Shown: positions 19,810-31,222 of the stretch, piece after piece
How the letters are laid out: each line of letters starts with the position of its first letter
Numbering within the stretch: the stretch's first letter is position 1
Source: Adenophora triphylla var. japonica
Taxonomy: Eukaryota > Streptophyta > Magnoliopsida > Asterales > Campanulaceae
Direction of reading: 5' to 3'
NCBI GenBank assembly: GCA_022495995.1
Contig: JAFEMH010003604.1
Location: 186,001-250,000, forward strand
DNA: 64,000 nt
The notes under the pieces: model-generated
What the model saw: the letters and a program-made list of their open reading frames with translations, nothing else
The model's database searches: none
Told to the model about the DNA's origin: nothing
Program-made: the position numbers and the translations under genes

Positions 19810-21773
19810 ATGGTACAAGAAAAGGATACTCAGGCTAAGGGAGCCCAGAACCCTATGACGGAAACTCCAAATGCCAAGGATACTCGCAAGGATGCCCGCG
19901 GGGCGAGATCAGGAACTGCTCGCGAAGGCGATGTCCACACTTCTGAGACAGATTCGGCCATTAGGAGCGCCCGTAGGCGAGAAGATAGAGAGCGAGAAGC
20001 GAGAAATAAAGGAAAGGAAGGACAGCGAGACCCCGTTCCATCTAAAACCCAGAGTGCCAGGGCCGAAGCTGAACGGCTAAGGAATGAGAACGCCTATATG
20101 ATGAAGGTTCTCGCGAACAATGAGCGGTTAAAAAAGATAGGCCAGGCACCTACGGTGATCCCGCCAGAGCTGTCAGTCGAAGTGGAAGGGCGGGATAGAG
20201 GGAGACAAAGCACTAGTCGAAATGCATCCAGGAGGGATGAAGGGCGGACGAGGGCCATGTCGCCGCCCGAGAATGAGGAAAGGGTTCGCAAGCATCAAGA
20301 GGATGAAAGAGCGAGATCTGAAAGGGTCAAAAGGAGACGTGCTGATCGTATTGAAGAGGGAAGAATTTATCATAAATCGGGAAATTCGCGAGATGACTCT
20401 TACTATTTTGGATATGAAAGCGATGAGGGATCCACAGCCGACAGAGATTATGTGCCAAGTCGCTCGAGGTATTCCGATGATGATACATATGTAAGGGAAA
20501 GGTCCCACAGATCAAGGCACTCCGACAGAGCTCGTCGAGAAGAAATGTCGCCGCAGACGTAGATCGTAGGCGGCGAGAAAGGATCGATGAGAAAGGAGTG
20601 ATAGACAAAGGGCGCAGAAAGCCGCCGAAGCCGACAAGATTGCGGAGGCTATTAGAGTGGCCGAAGCTTTGAAAGCCGTAGAATTAGCCAAAGCCGCTGA
20701 GTTGGAGAAGGCGAAGAAAAGTGAAGATGATAAATGGAAATCCGAAATGGTGGAGATGGCTAAGAAAATTAAAGAGTTGGAAGCGGGAAACAAGCCCGTG
20801 AAGTGAAAGGCTCTTATCTCGGCCCCGTTTGTAAAGAGTATTCAGATTGCCGCCCCGACCCCACTTTCCGCATGCCAAATCTACCTAGTTATTCGGGAGC
20901 ACTAGAGCTAACACTCATATTGGAGGGTTTGAGGTAACGTTGTCGCTGCTAACCGACAATGAGGCTATAATCTGCAAGGCGTTTGCGAGCACCCTTGCTG
21001 ATCACGCACTGGAATGGTTCTTGGCGCAGCCAGCGGAATCAGTGATGGGGTATCAGGATCTCAAAAACAAGTTTTTGGCGAGATTCAGTGGATCAGGAGC
21101 GCAGCCCGCTCAAAAGACCGAATTGTGTAGTTTGAAGCAGTATGAAGGAGAAAGCATTTCGGCTTTCACAGATAGATTTATGGAGGTCGCGAACCGGATT
21201 GCAGACATCAGTCAGAGCGAGATTATTATGCTATTTAACTCAGGGTTGTTGCCGGGCCTGTTCAAGGCGGAGTTCTGTATGCGCTTGCCGAAGACAACCG
21301 GCGAGTTGTACGAAAGGGTTAGAGCTTATCGTAGTGGTTTTGAGAAGGAAGCTGTTAAGGCCGCCCCTCCTGCAGCAGGCTCCGGCAAGAAAAGTGCCAA
21401 AGAGCGGATTGAAGTTGTCAAAGAGGAAAGCAAGGTTGATCGAGGAGGTCGCAGTGGATCTCGTACTGGCGGAAACAAAGGGGGTCGAGGTAGAGGTCAG
21501 GAGCAAGGAAGGATCATTAAGTTTAGTAAATTGAACACTACTTTGAGCGAGATTTGGAGGAAAGAGGAATTTCCAGAGCCTTACCCCATTCGAGAAGATA
21601 CTTATGGGGCTCGGGATCCAAGCAAATATTGCGATTTTCACAAAGACAAGGGCTATACAATAGAAGACTGTTATAATTTGAGAAAGTTGATTCAAGTCAG
21701 GATTGATAAAGGCGACTTCAAACAATATCTCGAGGGCCTTTGCGAGGCGAGAAGAAGGAGGGCGACAAGATAG
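19810..21773 (+). pseudogene. gag: Gag of H, with frameshifts
   Basis: From ATG 19810 (MVQEKDTQAKGAQNPMTE) about 250 residues are extremely rich in Arg, Glu and Asp. A frame change near 20562 leads to an alanine/lysine-rich coiled coil (about 20620-20805), and another change leads to the capsid domain around 20870-21330. That domain contains PNLPSYSG, ADHALEWFLAQPAESVMGYQ, and SAFTDRFMEVANRIADISQ. The end carries an RG-rich region and a CX2H-type knuckle (YCDFHKDKGYTIEDCYNLRK) typical of Tat-like Gag. At least two indels are needed to read it through. Confidence 0.85.
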
Positions 21774-21898
21774 AGCCCGGGTCGAAACGTAGTCGATGTG
21801 ATTCGGGACCCATTACCAAGTGTCGCGCAGATTGGACAATCAAATAATGATGTTGGCGCACGCTTTGATATTCCCCGTTTGCCGCCAGCGAAGACAAG

Positions 21899-22861
21899 GT
21901 GATTAGTTTTTCGAGAAGTGAGCTTGCCGCAACAAAGGGTCATGGGAGCCAACCTGTTATCATCACCATATGCCCGGGAAACAATGTAGTACAGCGCGTG
22001 ATGGTTGATTCGGGAGCTAGCAGGAATGTGTTGTATTATGAAGCCTTCAAAAGGATGAACTACTCTGACGCTAATCTGGTGCCCTACCAGGGATGCCTTG
22101 AAGGATTTACAAATCACTCAGTTAAGGTGAAAGGGACAATCCTGTTGGAAGTAGAGATTGGTGAAGGCGAGATGATAAGAAGCGAGATGGTGGAGTTTTT
22201 TGTGATTGATTTGGTTTCCGCTTACAACGCGATAGTTGGAATTCCCTTTTTGCTAAGTTTTGAAATGGTGCTGTCCATCCCGCATCAGAGGGTAAAGTAC
22301 CCCACGGCCCGTGGTATTGGCTGTCTGAAGAGTGAGGCTATCTCGGTTGCGAGAAAAAAGAAGGAGATGGTAAAAGCAAAAGGGAAAGCCACCTGTTCAT
22401 TGGTGACAAAGTCTGATTCTCGCCAACTGAGGATAAATATGGTTGAGCTTAGTGAATGCGAAAATGATTCAGCGACAACGGAGAGTTTGGAGAACGACAA
22501 AGCTGTGATTGTCGCTGGGGCACAAAGGGCACCAGAGATGATTAAAGAAGTAATCAAAGTTTTCAGTGGGCGAGATTCCAGCCAGGGGAGCGCCGGTCAG
22601 AATGCTAAAGGCGAGATGGTTTTGGGGATTGAAGTTGTGAATGGGACGCCAAGCTTAAGCTACGCTAGGGTGGTGCAGTTTGTCGACATGGGGGAGCCCA
22701 GGGTTGAGGAGATCGTGATTGAGGAGATTTTTGATAGTGGCGAGGAAGATTGCGAGATGATAGAGGTGGAGACCCCGATGGGTGGCCTACGGGAAAGACA
22801 TTTCTTGATCTGGAAAGATGATTCCCATGAGGCCGGGAGAGTAAAAAGCGGAAAAGGATAG
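21899..22861 (+). CDS. pol: Protease region of H Pol (partial open frame)
   Basis: 320 codons are open. The retroviral-type aspartic protease active site is MVDSGASRNVLYY at residues ~35-47 (catalytic Asp37), with the flap and the second hydrophobic strand VDLVSAYNAIVGIPFLL at about 105-120. The C-terminal half is an acidic linker toward the RT. Sequence 21774-21898 probably encodes the Gag-protease linker in other frames. It acts as a dimer to cleave Gag-Pol in related elements. Confidence 0.82.
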   Translation: MISFSRSELAATKGHGSQPVIITICPGNNVVQRVMVDSGASRNVLYYEAFKRMNYSDANLVPYQGCLEGFTNHSVKVKGTILLEVEIGEGEMIRSEMVEFFVIDLVSAYNAIVGIPFLLSFEMVLSIPHQRVKYPTARGIGCLKSEAISVARKKKEMVKAKGKATCSLVTKSDSRQLRINMVELSECENDSATTESLENDKAVIVAGAQRAPEMIKEVIKVFSGRDSSQGSAGQNAKGEMVLGIEVVNGTPSLSYARVVQFVDMGEPRVEEIVIEEIFDSGEEDCEMIEVETPMGGLRERHFLIWKDDSHEAGRVKSGKG

Positions 22862-22872
22862 AAGTTGAGACT

Positions 22873-24382
22873 TTGCAGACGCGAGATGAGCCCGAGCTCC
22901 AGGCAGGGGAGGAGCTAGAAGAAGTGGAGATCAACCGTTACTTCCCGGAGCAGCGAGTTAAGATCGGGAAACAATTGTTCAGGGATGAGCGAGAACAATT
23001 GGTCGAATTTCTTAAAGATAACTTGGATGTGTTTGCATGGAGGCCTGAGGATATGAAGGGAATAGATGAGAATGTCGCTTTACATTGTCTGAATGCAGAT
23101 CCTAATGTAGAGCCTTTCAAGCAGAGGGTCAGACATTTGTCGCCAGAAAAGGAAGACGCGGTTTTGAAAGAGGTGGATAAATTGTTGAAGGCGGGAATCA
23201 TTGAGCAGATTCAGTATCCCGAGTGGTTAGCTTGTCCCGTAATGGTTTTAAAGTCAAATAAGAAGTGGAGAATGTGCATTGACTTTACCGATTTGAATAC
23301 CTATGTCCCAAAGATTGCTACCCGCTACCGAGAATTGATAAATTGGTGGATTCGATTGCCGGCCATAGGGTCTTCAGCTTCATTGATGCATACTCGGGGT
23401 ATCATCAAATCAAGATGTGCGAGAATGATAAGGCTAAAACGGCTTTCCGAACCCCTAAAGGAAATTTTTGTTACAAGATGATGCCATTCGGCTTGAAGAA
23501 TGCCGGGGCGACTTATCAGCGAATGGTGAATGAGGTTTTCAAGTCGCAGATTGGGCGAAACCTGGAAGCATATATAGATGACATGGTGATAAAAACGAAG
23601 GAGTATGATCATGTGTTGGATCTCGCCGAGACATTCGAAAATTTGAGGAGAAACTCAATGAAATTGAATCCCAGCAAGTGTACGTTTGGAGTGACTGCGG
23701 GAAAATTCTTGGGCTTTCTGGTGAATAGGCGCGGGATAGAGGCTAATCCTGAAAAAATTCAGGCTTTATTGGAGATGTCGCCGCCCCGGTCGATACGCGA
23801 GATACAAAGGTTGAATGGGAGGATTATAGCCTTGGGGAGATTCATTTCTAAGTTGGCCGAAAAGTGTTTGCCGTTCTTTAAGGTGTTGAAGGGGGTGAAG
23901 AGTTTTGCTTGGGATGAAGAGTGTGATGCCGCATTTGAACAGATGAAAATATATCTGGGTAAGCCGCCGTTATTATGTAGTCCTGTTGAGGAAGAAGAGT
24001 TATTTGTTTATTTGGCGGCTTCAGACTTGGCAGTGGCAGCAGTTCTTGTGCGAGAAGAGAAGGGGATTCAAAGACCGATTTACTATGTGTCTAAGGCATT
24101 GAGCGAGGTAGAGTCAAGGTACTTTAATGCCGAGAAGTTGGCCTATGCTTTGGTAGTGGCCGCGAGAAAATTAAGAGCTTATTTTGTCGCACATACCATT
24201 GTTGTGTTAAGTGATGCTCCCTTGAGAAAGATTTTGCAGCGACCTGATGCCGCGGGAAGATTGCTGAAATGGTCAATTGAGTTAACTGAGTTTGATTTAA
24301 AGTATGAATCTCGCCCAGGAGCAATTAAGGCGCAGCGGCAGATTTCATCGTTGAGACATCTCTTACAAAGTCGCAGGAGGAA
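22873..24382 (+). pseudogene. pol: Reverse transcriptase and first RNase H of H
   Basis: The RT N-terminal fingers read AVLKEVDKLLKAGIIEQIQY and WRMCIDFTDLN in the frame 22873-23310. A one-base loss near 23308 shifts to the second frame, which has FSFIDAYSGYHQIKM, the catalytic YIDDM (23571-23585) and FLGFLVNRRGIEANPEKI. RNase H follows: PIYYVSKALSEVESRYFNAEKLAYAL (positions ~24080-24160; quoted motif split: PIYYVSKALSEVE). Another shift near 24332 joins it to the next segment. The catalytic aspartates of RT are intact. Confidence 0.88.
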
Positions 24383-24900
24383 TTGATGGAAGACTTAGTA
24401 AGGAAGAAAGCGGAAAAGAAGGTAGGGCCCTGTTTGCGGGAAAAGGAGGAAAGGCCATTTGATTGCTGGATTCTGTATGTTGATGGGTCGTCTTCAAAGG
24501 ATAAAGGCGGTGCGGGAATCACTCTGACTTCGCCGGATGGGGAAGTAAAGTATGAGAAAGCCCTAAGATTTAAGTTCAACGTCTCGAATAATCAAGCAGA
24601 GTATGAGGCTTTGATTGCTTAGGGGGTAGAATTGGCGCGAGATATTGGGTTGACGAAAATAGTGATTCACTCGGATTCCCAGTTAATTGTCAATCAGGTA
24701 AATGGCGAGTATGGAGTTTTGAATGTGGTGCTAACGAAATATTGTGACTTGGCGAGAAGTTTATTAAAAAGTTTTGAGTTCTGGGAGTTGGTGCGAGTTG
24801 ATAGCGCTGATAATTCGCGAGCTGATGAGTTGAGTAGGACGGCGGGATCTGAGGAGCAGAGCACTGCCGATGAGCCAATGATTGAATACGTGGATATGCC
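24383..24900 (+). pseudogene. pol: Second (archaeal-like) RNase H of H, one in-frame TAG
   Basis: CWILYVDGSSSKDKGGAGI opens the domain with the first catalytic Asp. AEYEAL carries the Glu, IHSDSQLIVNQVNGEY carries the next Asp, and DNSRADELSR carries the last. TAG at 24620-24622 falls between the Glu and the second Asp, with the same frame continuing. A second RNase H domain after the Ty3-type one is a known mark of Tat-lineage elements, thought to compensate for a degraded first domain. Confidence 0.82.
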
Positions 24901-26179
24901 GGTGATCGATAGACCGATTGTCGCTGAGATTGTCGATGGCGAGAAGGACTGGGTTGTGGAAATGAAGGAATTTCTAGATAAAGGAGAGTTGCCGCCAGAT
25001 GAGGGTAAGGCGAAAGTGATAAAGGCGACATCCCCAAGATTCACTGTGCAAGATGGAGTATTGTATAGGAGGTCTTTTTCAAAACCACTAATGAGGTGTG
25101 TTGAGCCCGGCTTGGTTTCGAAGGTTTTGTTCGAGATCCATGAGGGGGTATGTGGTGGCCATCCCGGGGCGAGAAAGTTAGCTGACAAAGTGTTGTTCCA
25201 TGGATATTACTGGCCAAGCCTGAGGAAAGATGCGGAGATGTATGTGAAGAAGTGCGAGAAATGTCAAAGATTCGGCAACATTCCTCGAATTCCCGCCACA
25301 GAGCAAACTCCTATTGTGCCGACATGGCCATTCGACATGTGGGGGATTGATTTGATAGGGCCATTCCCAAAGGCCAAGGGTGGTTGTCAGCATGTGGTTG
25401 TCGCCGTGGATTATTTCACAAAATGGGCGAGGCGAAGGCGTTAGCGACAATCAGCGAAGATCAAGTTATAAAGTTTGTGCAAGAAAACATTTGGTGTAGG
25501 TATGGGGTTCCAAGGGTTATTATTTCAGATCACGGCACTCAGTTCGGGAAAAAGTTTTCAGCGGAATGCTCCAGGGTCAACGTCAAACATTAGATGTCAG
25601 CCGTATATAGGCCGCAGTGCAACGGCCAGGCGGAGGCGGCAAACAAGCAGGTCATTGTCGCCTTGCGCAAAAATCTGGAAGGAAGAAGTGGAGCATGGTT
25701 AGAGGAGTTGCCTATTGATTTGTTGTATGTGCGTACTACTGTTAAAGGCGCAACTGGGGAAACCGCTTTTGCCCTTACTTATGGATCTGAGTCTATGGCA
25801 CCCGCGGAGATGGCTTTGCCGACATACAGGGTTGCTTACTATGACGAGGCGAAACGGGCGAGGCGGTGTAATGATCTGGACACGATTGATGAGAAGAGAA
25901 TGTATGCGAGAATAGAAGATGATTAATTACAAACAGAAGATGAAAGCCCAGCATGATAAGCGAGTTAACAGGAGGTCCTTCAATGTTGGAGATTGGGTTT
26001 TGAGGAGTGTTGAAGCAACAGGGGCCAAGCCCGGATTCACCAAGTTAAACGAGAAATGGGAAGGACCTTTCCAGATTTCGAGTGTGGTGCGGGAAGGAAC
26101 CTATAGATTGAGGAAACCAGATGGTGAAGAATTGAAGAATGCCTGGAATGTCGATCATCTCAAGCAGTTCTATCAGTGA
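24901..26179 (+). pseudogene. pol: Integrase of H, with frameshifts and one TAG
   Basis: Zinc-binding HHCC: HEGVCGGHPGARKLADKV then CEKCQRFG. Catalytic core: MWGIDLIGPFPKA (first Asp), ISDHGTQFG (second Asp), and PQCNGQAEAANKQ (Glu). Frameshifts lie near 25430 and 25905-25925, and TAG is at 25591-25593 just before the Glu segment. The C-terminal SH3-like part (NVGDWVLRSVEATGAKP, NAWNVDHLKQFYQ) ends at TGA 26177-26179. Confidence 0.87.
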
Positions 26180-26236
26180 AGCCGTGGCGACATCTTCGTC
26201 ATTTCGATTTTTGCCTTTTGCCCCAGACAGCAAAAG

Positions 26237-26294
26237 TTACATAACTTTTTCTTGTAAATGGTTCTTTTGATTGTCAAAGGAGAAAGTTATGTAA
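26237..26294 (+). other. Inverted repeat just after H pol
   Basis: TTACATAACTTT (26237-26248) and AAAGTTATGTAA (26283-26294) are perfect complements with a ~34-base loop, starting 58 bp after the pol stop. It could be an RNA hairpin in the 3' UTR; role unknown. Confidence 0.6.
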
Positions 26295-26421
26295 AATTTG
26301 GTGTTCTAGGAACCATGTAATGTCTGTATGATAAAGATGATAGCGAAGTATTTCTCTCGACATGCTATGGTGTGTTTTTATATTTATGAGATACTCTAAC
26401 GATATGGTTTCGATTATTTCA

Positions 26422-26636
26422 TGAAGATGGCGGACAAAGAGGTTGCCGCTAAAGCTTGAAGATGGCGGACAAAGAGGTTGCCGCTAAAGCTTGAAGATGG
26501 CGGACAAAGAGGTTGCCGCTAAAGCTTGAAGAAGGGCGGACAAAGAGGTTGCCGCTAAAGCTTGAAGATGGCGGACAAAGAGGTTGCCGCTAAAGCTTGA
26601 AGATGGCGGACGACGGTCGCCGTTAAAGCTGGAGAG
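26422..26636 (+). repeat. 35-bp tandem array, about six copies
   Basis: The unit is GAAGATGGCGGACAAAGAGG followed by TTGCCGCTAAAGCTT. Copies 1-3 and 5 are identical by eye; the last is degenerate and merges into the next array. Confidence 0.92.
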
Positions 26637-26639
26637 AAA

Positions 26640-27836
26640 CGAAAGAGCTTGGAGAGCTTGGAGATGGCGGCGGTTTCAAGTCGCCAAACCTTGCGGCTTG
26701 GGATGCGGTTTCAAAGTCGCGGTGCACTGGGAGATAACGGTTTCGAGGCGCCTAGAAAAGTCCCGGCTTTTAAGCGAAGAGGCGGAAAGGGGAGGTGGCT
26801 TGGAGATGGCGGTTTCAAGTCGGCCAAACCTTGCAGCTTGGAGATCAACGGTTTCAAGTCGCGGTGCTGGAGAATAACGGTTTCGGCACCTAGAAAAGTC
26901 CGGCTTTTAACGGGCGAGAAAGGGAGGTGGCTTGGAGATAACGGTTTCAAGTCGCAAACCTTGCGGCTTGGAGATAACGGTTTCAAGTCGCGGTGCACGG
27001 AGATAACGGTTTCGAGCACCTAGAAAAGTCCCGGCTTTTAACGGGCGAGAAAGGGGATGTGGCTTGGAGATAACGGTTTCAAGTCGCCAAACCTTGCGGC
27101 TTGGAGATAACGGTTTCAAGTCGCGGTGCACAGAGATAACGGTTTCAGGCACCTAGAAAAGTCCGGCTTTTAACGGGCGAGAAAGGAGGTGGCTTGGAGA
27201 TAACGGTTTCAAGTCGCCAAACCTTGCGGCTTGGAGATAACGGTTTCAAGTCGCGGTGCACAGGAGATAACGGTTTCGGGCACCTAGAAAAGTCCGGCTT
27301 TTTAACGGGCGAGAAAGGGGAGGTGGCTTGGAGATAACGGTTTCAAGTCGCCCAAACTTTCAGCTTAGGGAATAACGGTTTCAAGTCGCGGTGCACAGGA
27401 GATAACGGTTTCGAGGCACCTAGAAAAGTCCCGGCTTTTAACGGGCGAGAAAGGGGAGGTGGCTTGGAGATAACGGTTTCAAGTCGCCAAACCTTGCGGC
27501 TTGGAGATAACGGTTTCAAGTCGCGGTGCACGGAGATAACGGTTTCGAGGCACCTAGAAAAGTCCCGGCTTTTTAACGGGTGAGAAAGGGGAGGTGGCTT
27601 GGAGATAACGGTTTCAAGTCGCCAAACCTTGCGGCTTGGAGATAACGGTTTCAAGTCGCGGTGCCTGGAGATAACGGTTTCAGGCACCTAGAAAAGTCCC
27701 GGCTTTTAACGGGCGAGAAAGGGAGGTGGCTTGGAGATAACGGTTTCAAGTCGCCCAAACCTTGCGGCTTGCAGATAACGGTTTCAAGTCGCGGTGCCAG
27801 GAGATAACGGTTTCAGGCACCTAGAAAAGTCCCAAA
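26640..27836 (+). repeat. ~133-bp tandem array, about nine copies
   Basis: GGTGGCTTGGAGATAACGG recurs at about 26794, 26926, 27057, 27188, 27322, 27458, 27593 and 27725. Each unit contains GATAACGGTTTC three times, so it grew from a ~45-bp subunit. It also contains CAAGTCGC...GCGGCTTG, which can form a hairpin. Short open frames here are period artefacts. Confidence 0.92.
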
Positions 27837-28766
27837 ATTGTATTGCGACCTGGAAGAGCGAAATGCGAGGTCAAGCGTAACTTTACCAAAAAAGGGGAAA
27901 AGTTGTTAAAACCTAACTTTGATTAACATCTTAGTTAGTTGGTTTTGATAAAGGAATACATATACAGAAACGGGGTTTATATCAAAAGAGGAAATACATT
28001 ATATTCATCTCTCGGTTTATCGACAGTAATGAATCTAACAATAAATCCATCAATAACTTAAATCACTTTCGCAAAGTGCGTTAGGCAAATGATCTTAAGA
28101 ATAGAGTAAAAATTTGCCTAAGGAGACAAGCCTCACTCTTTTGGAGGGAGTAGTATGTATATAGGTAAGTTATGAGAAAGGAGTCTTCGATAAACTATCG
28201 AAGCGAAAAAGGTAGAATTTCAACGCAAATTGCAATAAGCAGAGTAATAACAAAGTACAGAGTTGGAGTCGCATGGCGACATAATGAAGCATTAAAGAAA
28301 GTTTATGAAAGCGAAGGATAAGGCGAGATACCAATGGCGGCATCTAAACCATTGTAGAGTAAATGTTAAGGCGAGAATACACAGTAATCAAAGGCATAAC
28401 AAAGTCGCTAAGAGCGACATCGAAGTTATAACTAAGTAAAAGTTCAAGAATCACATATGGATACACAAAGTAAAGTATCAAGTCGCAAACCGCGACACCA
28501 CATTAAAAAGAGCATAAGTGTTTAGGCCGAGAACCACGACCTTACTGACCACACAAACTGTCCAAGTCGCAAACCGCGACGAAAAACCGCAAAAGACCAA
28601 GCATCAAATTGTTCAAGTCGCAAACCGCGACACCAATCCAAAAAATAAAATGTTTAAGTCGCAAACCGCGACATTCCCAAAAGCACTATTGTTTAAAAGG
28701 CAAAAAAAAGTAAATTGTTTGAGAGCCAACCACGAAACATTGTTTAAGAAAAAGAACCACAGTAAA
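27837..28766 (+). other. H 3' region with repeated GTCGC/GCGAC hairpins
   Basis: No protein is evident. GTCGCAAACCGCGAC occurs four times (about 28481, 28566, 28617, 28656), and variants with other loops (GTCGC-ATG-GCGAC near 28268, GTCGCT-AAG-AGCGAC near 28405) precede them. All can fold into 5-6-bp stems. Confidence 0.65.
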
Positions 28767-31222
28767 TCAGGAGGCAGAGGGTTGTGTTTCACCAGCGGAG
28801 AGTCGGGCAGCACGGCGGGCATCGCGAGCGGCATTTTTAGCGGCGAGGAGAGCTTGACCTTTCGCGCCAATCAGTTCCACCCACATGGACAGAGCATCGT
28901 TGTCGATGAGTTCAGGAGGTTCCCAGGTTGGCTTGCCCAGAAGCTCATCTTCTGCAGCCAAAGCCTTCAGCTCTCCCTCTTCATAAGGGACAATGGAGTG
29001 ACCGCGGCGACAAAAGTCATTTGTAGATACACTGCTCAGAGCCCCATTTCGCAATCGATTCGGGAGTTATAGCCGGGATGTCCTCGGAGCTTGCCGCCGC
29101 TGCCCGTATGGCGTGAAGTAAGGCCTTGTCGTACATATCCATGGCGTCAGTTTCTGCTCTCTCTTTGTTGGCGGCAATCTCTGCGACCAGGTCTTCATTC
29201 TTGGAAGTCAGGGCCAGGTTGTCGGCTTCAAGGGCTTGAATCTTCTCTTCCAGCGCCACCTTTTCTGCGGCGACCTCCTTCAATTTATCCTCAGCCTGCG
29301 AGGCCTTGTTCTCGCTTGCCTTCAGCACCTCCGAGGCCTTCAGTTGCTCACCCTGCAGCTTTGCCAAATCCCTCTCCATCTCGCCACATCTGCCCTTGTA
29401 TTTTTCTCTCTCCGCCACTGCGCGCTTGCGAACCTTATCCGCTTTCTCGGCTTCACGCATTGCCATTTTATACTTGTCCCTGAATCCACGCAAAGTACTC
29501 GCCACCTGTGAAAATTCGGGAAAAGTTAATAGTGTGAAGGATGTTAACGAAGTAAAAGTAGATTACCAAGTGAAAAGTGTTACATGACAAGCACTTACGC
29601 TGCAAATTTGAAGGCCAGCGAAATTCAAAGATAAATCAATATCCTGTTCAACCACTTCTCTTATGGCCGCCCTGTCGCAAGTCCGTTCAAGTATGCCGGC
29701 GCCAATCAGACTATTGTGAGGATCGCGAGAATGAAGGTTGAAACCTTCCAGTAGGGGAACAGAGGCAATTTCCACGCCAAGATTGTACAAATCTTCTCTC
29801 TCCGTGGGCATCTCGAACCCTTCCCTGAGCCAGCTCACCAATTCAGCCTCCCCTTCAGTGGATTCCTCTATTGGTTCAGTTTCCTCCTCTGTTCGCACCC
29901 TTTTGTGAGCGCGAGAACCGGAAGGGTAGGCTGGGGGACTTAGGCTGGCGGGCGAGCTCTATTACCGCGACATCAACATCATCTTCGCCTGCTTCTACTT
30001 CCATTCTCTCTTCCTGCTGAACAACAGATGTCCTCAAAGGAGTTTTCGCCCTGCTTGATTTTCGTGATTGCCCCGCTGCCTTCTCGGCGGCAATCGCAGC
30101 CTTCTCGCGAGCAATCGCATCAGAATCATCGCCGTCGCGAGAAATGGGGAGTTCTATCTCCTGGGCCTTGGCTAGATCGGCTTGGCGGGCGTTTGTAAGG
30201 CGCTTACGGCGACCATCAGATCTCGCCGCGGCATTTGCACGTCTATCAGAGATGTCCATGTGTCGAAAACCTGGACCAAGAAAAGGTGTTAAATAAAGGG
30301 AAACAGAAAGACAAAGTAAAGGATAAAGGGAAATGAAATACGTACTTAAAACTTCAAACATAGCATTGCAGCAATGATCTTTCTTTTTGCAAGGCCCGCA
30401 CTCGGAGGCGAGAACATCCCCAGAATGGCGTTCCCAACCAGGGTACGGGTCTAGTGGTTTGATGATCAAGCGAGGTTCATTGTCAGGATATCGATAATCG
30501 GGAAAACCAACTTTCCTAAGCAGAGAAGGGCGAGATAGTATATCCCGCCATGAAAATAACGCTAACCCCGTGTCTGAGGCATCTTCCAAAACCTTAAAAA
30601 AAAATTCTCTCAACCGGGAGTCGCCAGAAACTAAGGCATTTCGGGTTATAATCTTCGTATATATGTCGCCAAGATCACATGGATGAGTCCAGCCTATGCG
30701 GGATATGATCAGAAGTGGATTGGATTGCCAGTTATGGACCTTTCTAGGTAAGGGGGTCAGAAGCCTAGGACTCTTATACTTGACAGAGAGGCGGTTTTCA
30801 ACTACGCCCTGCCTCTGAGACACAGAAGTATAACCATCAAACAAATTTACAAAAAGGGGAAGTGTGGGTTCTTGTTTTAAGGCCCTGCAAATCACTATGT
30901 AGCTCGTAAGAACCCTAATAGCATTGGGATGAAGGTCTACTATGGCGGCTTGGGAGTGGATTAAGACAGCGACCAGGAAGGGGTCTATTGGTACCCTAAG
31001 GCCAGCATCTAACTGAGACGGGAATACGATAACCCCATCACTTCTATCTCGCATAGCGGCAAGGGATAAATCTCCGACATACGGTTCAATGTGGTAAATG
31101 TCCGGGTTAATCCCGTACTTAACATAATAATGAGATTGTAAATGGGAGTGAGAAGAGCTGCTGGAGCCGGCGACCTCGGGGTTGGAAGAACCACTGTGAG
31201 ACAGTTGTCGCTCTAGGGTCTC
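28767..31222 (-). pseudogene. Antisense gene of H: putative gypsy-type transposon domain plus coiled coil, three exons
   Basis: Coding can be followed from about 31222. Exon 31222-30346 carries the PF04195-like domain (VFPSQLDAGLRVPIDPFL, LHPNAIRVLTSYIVICRAL, and a C-terminal ECGPCKKKDHCCNAMFEV). A 74-bp intron (30345-30272; GTACGT...GTCCAG) keeps the frame. Exon 30271-29599 is charged and needs one frameshift near 29900-29950. The next intron (29598-29506, GTAAGT...TCACAG) is followed by a long coiled coil (AEKADKVRKRAVAEREKYKG and after). A last frameshift near 29040 extends the protein to 28767. The ATG is not obvious; an acceptor-like CTTTAG at about 31226 hints at a further 5' exon. Function unknown. 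Confidence 0.68.

Noticed and set aside
26584..27687. Several frames across the H arrays rich in RDLKPLSP or SRPKPC-like repeats
   Set aside because: Periodic array sequence with indels; no frame persists through the array.
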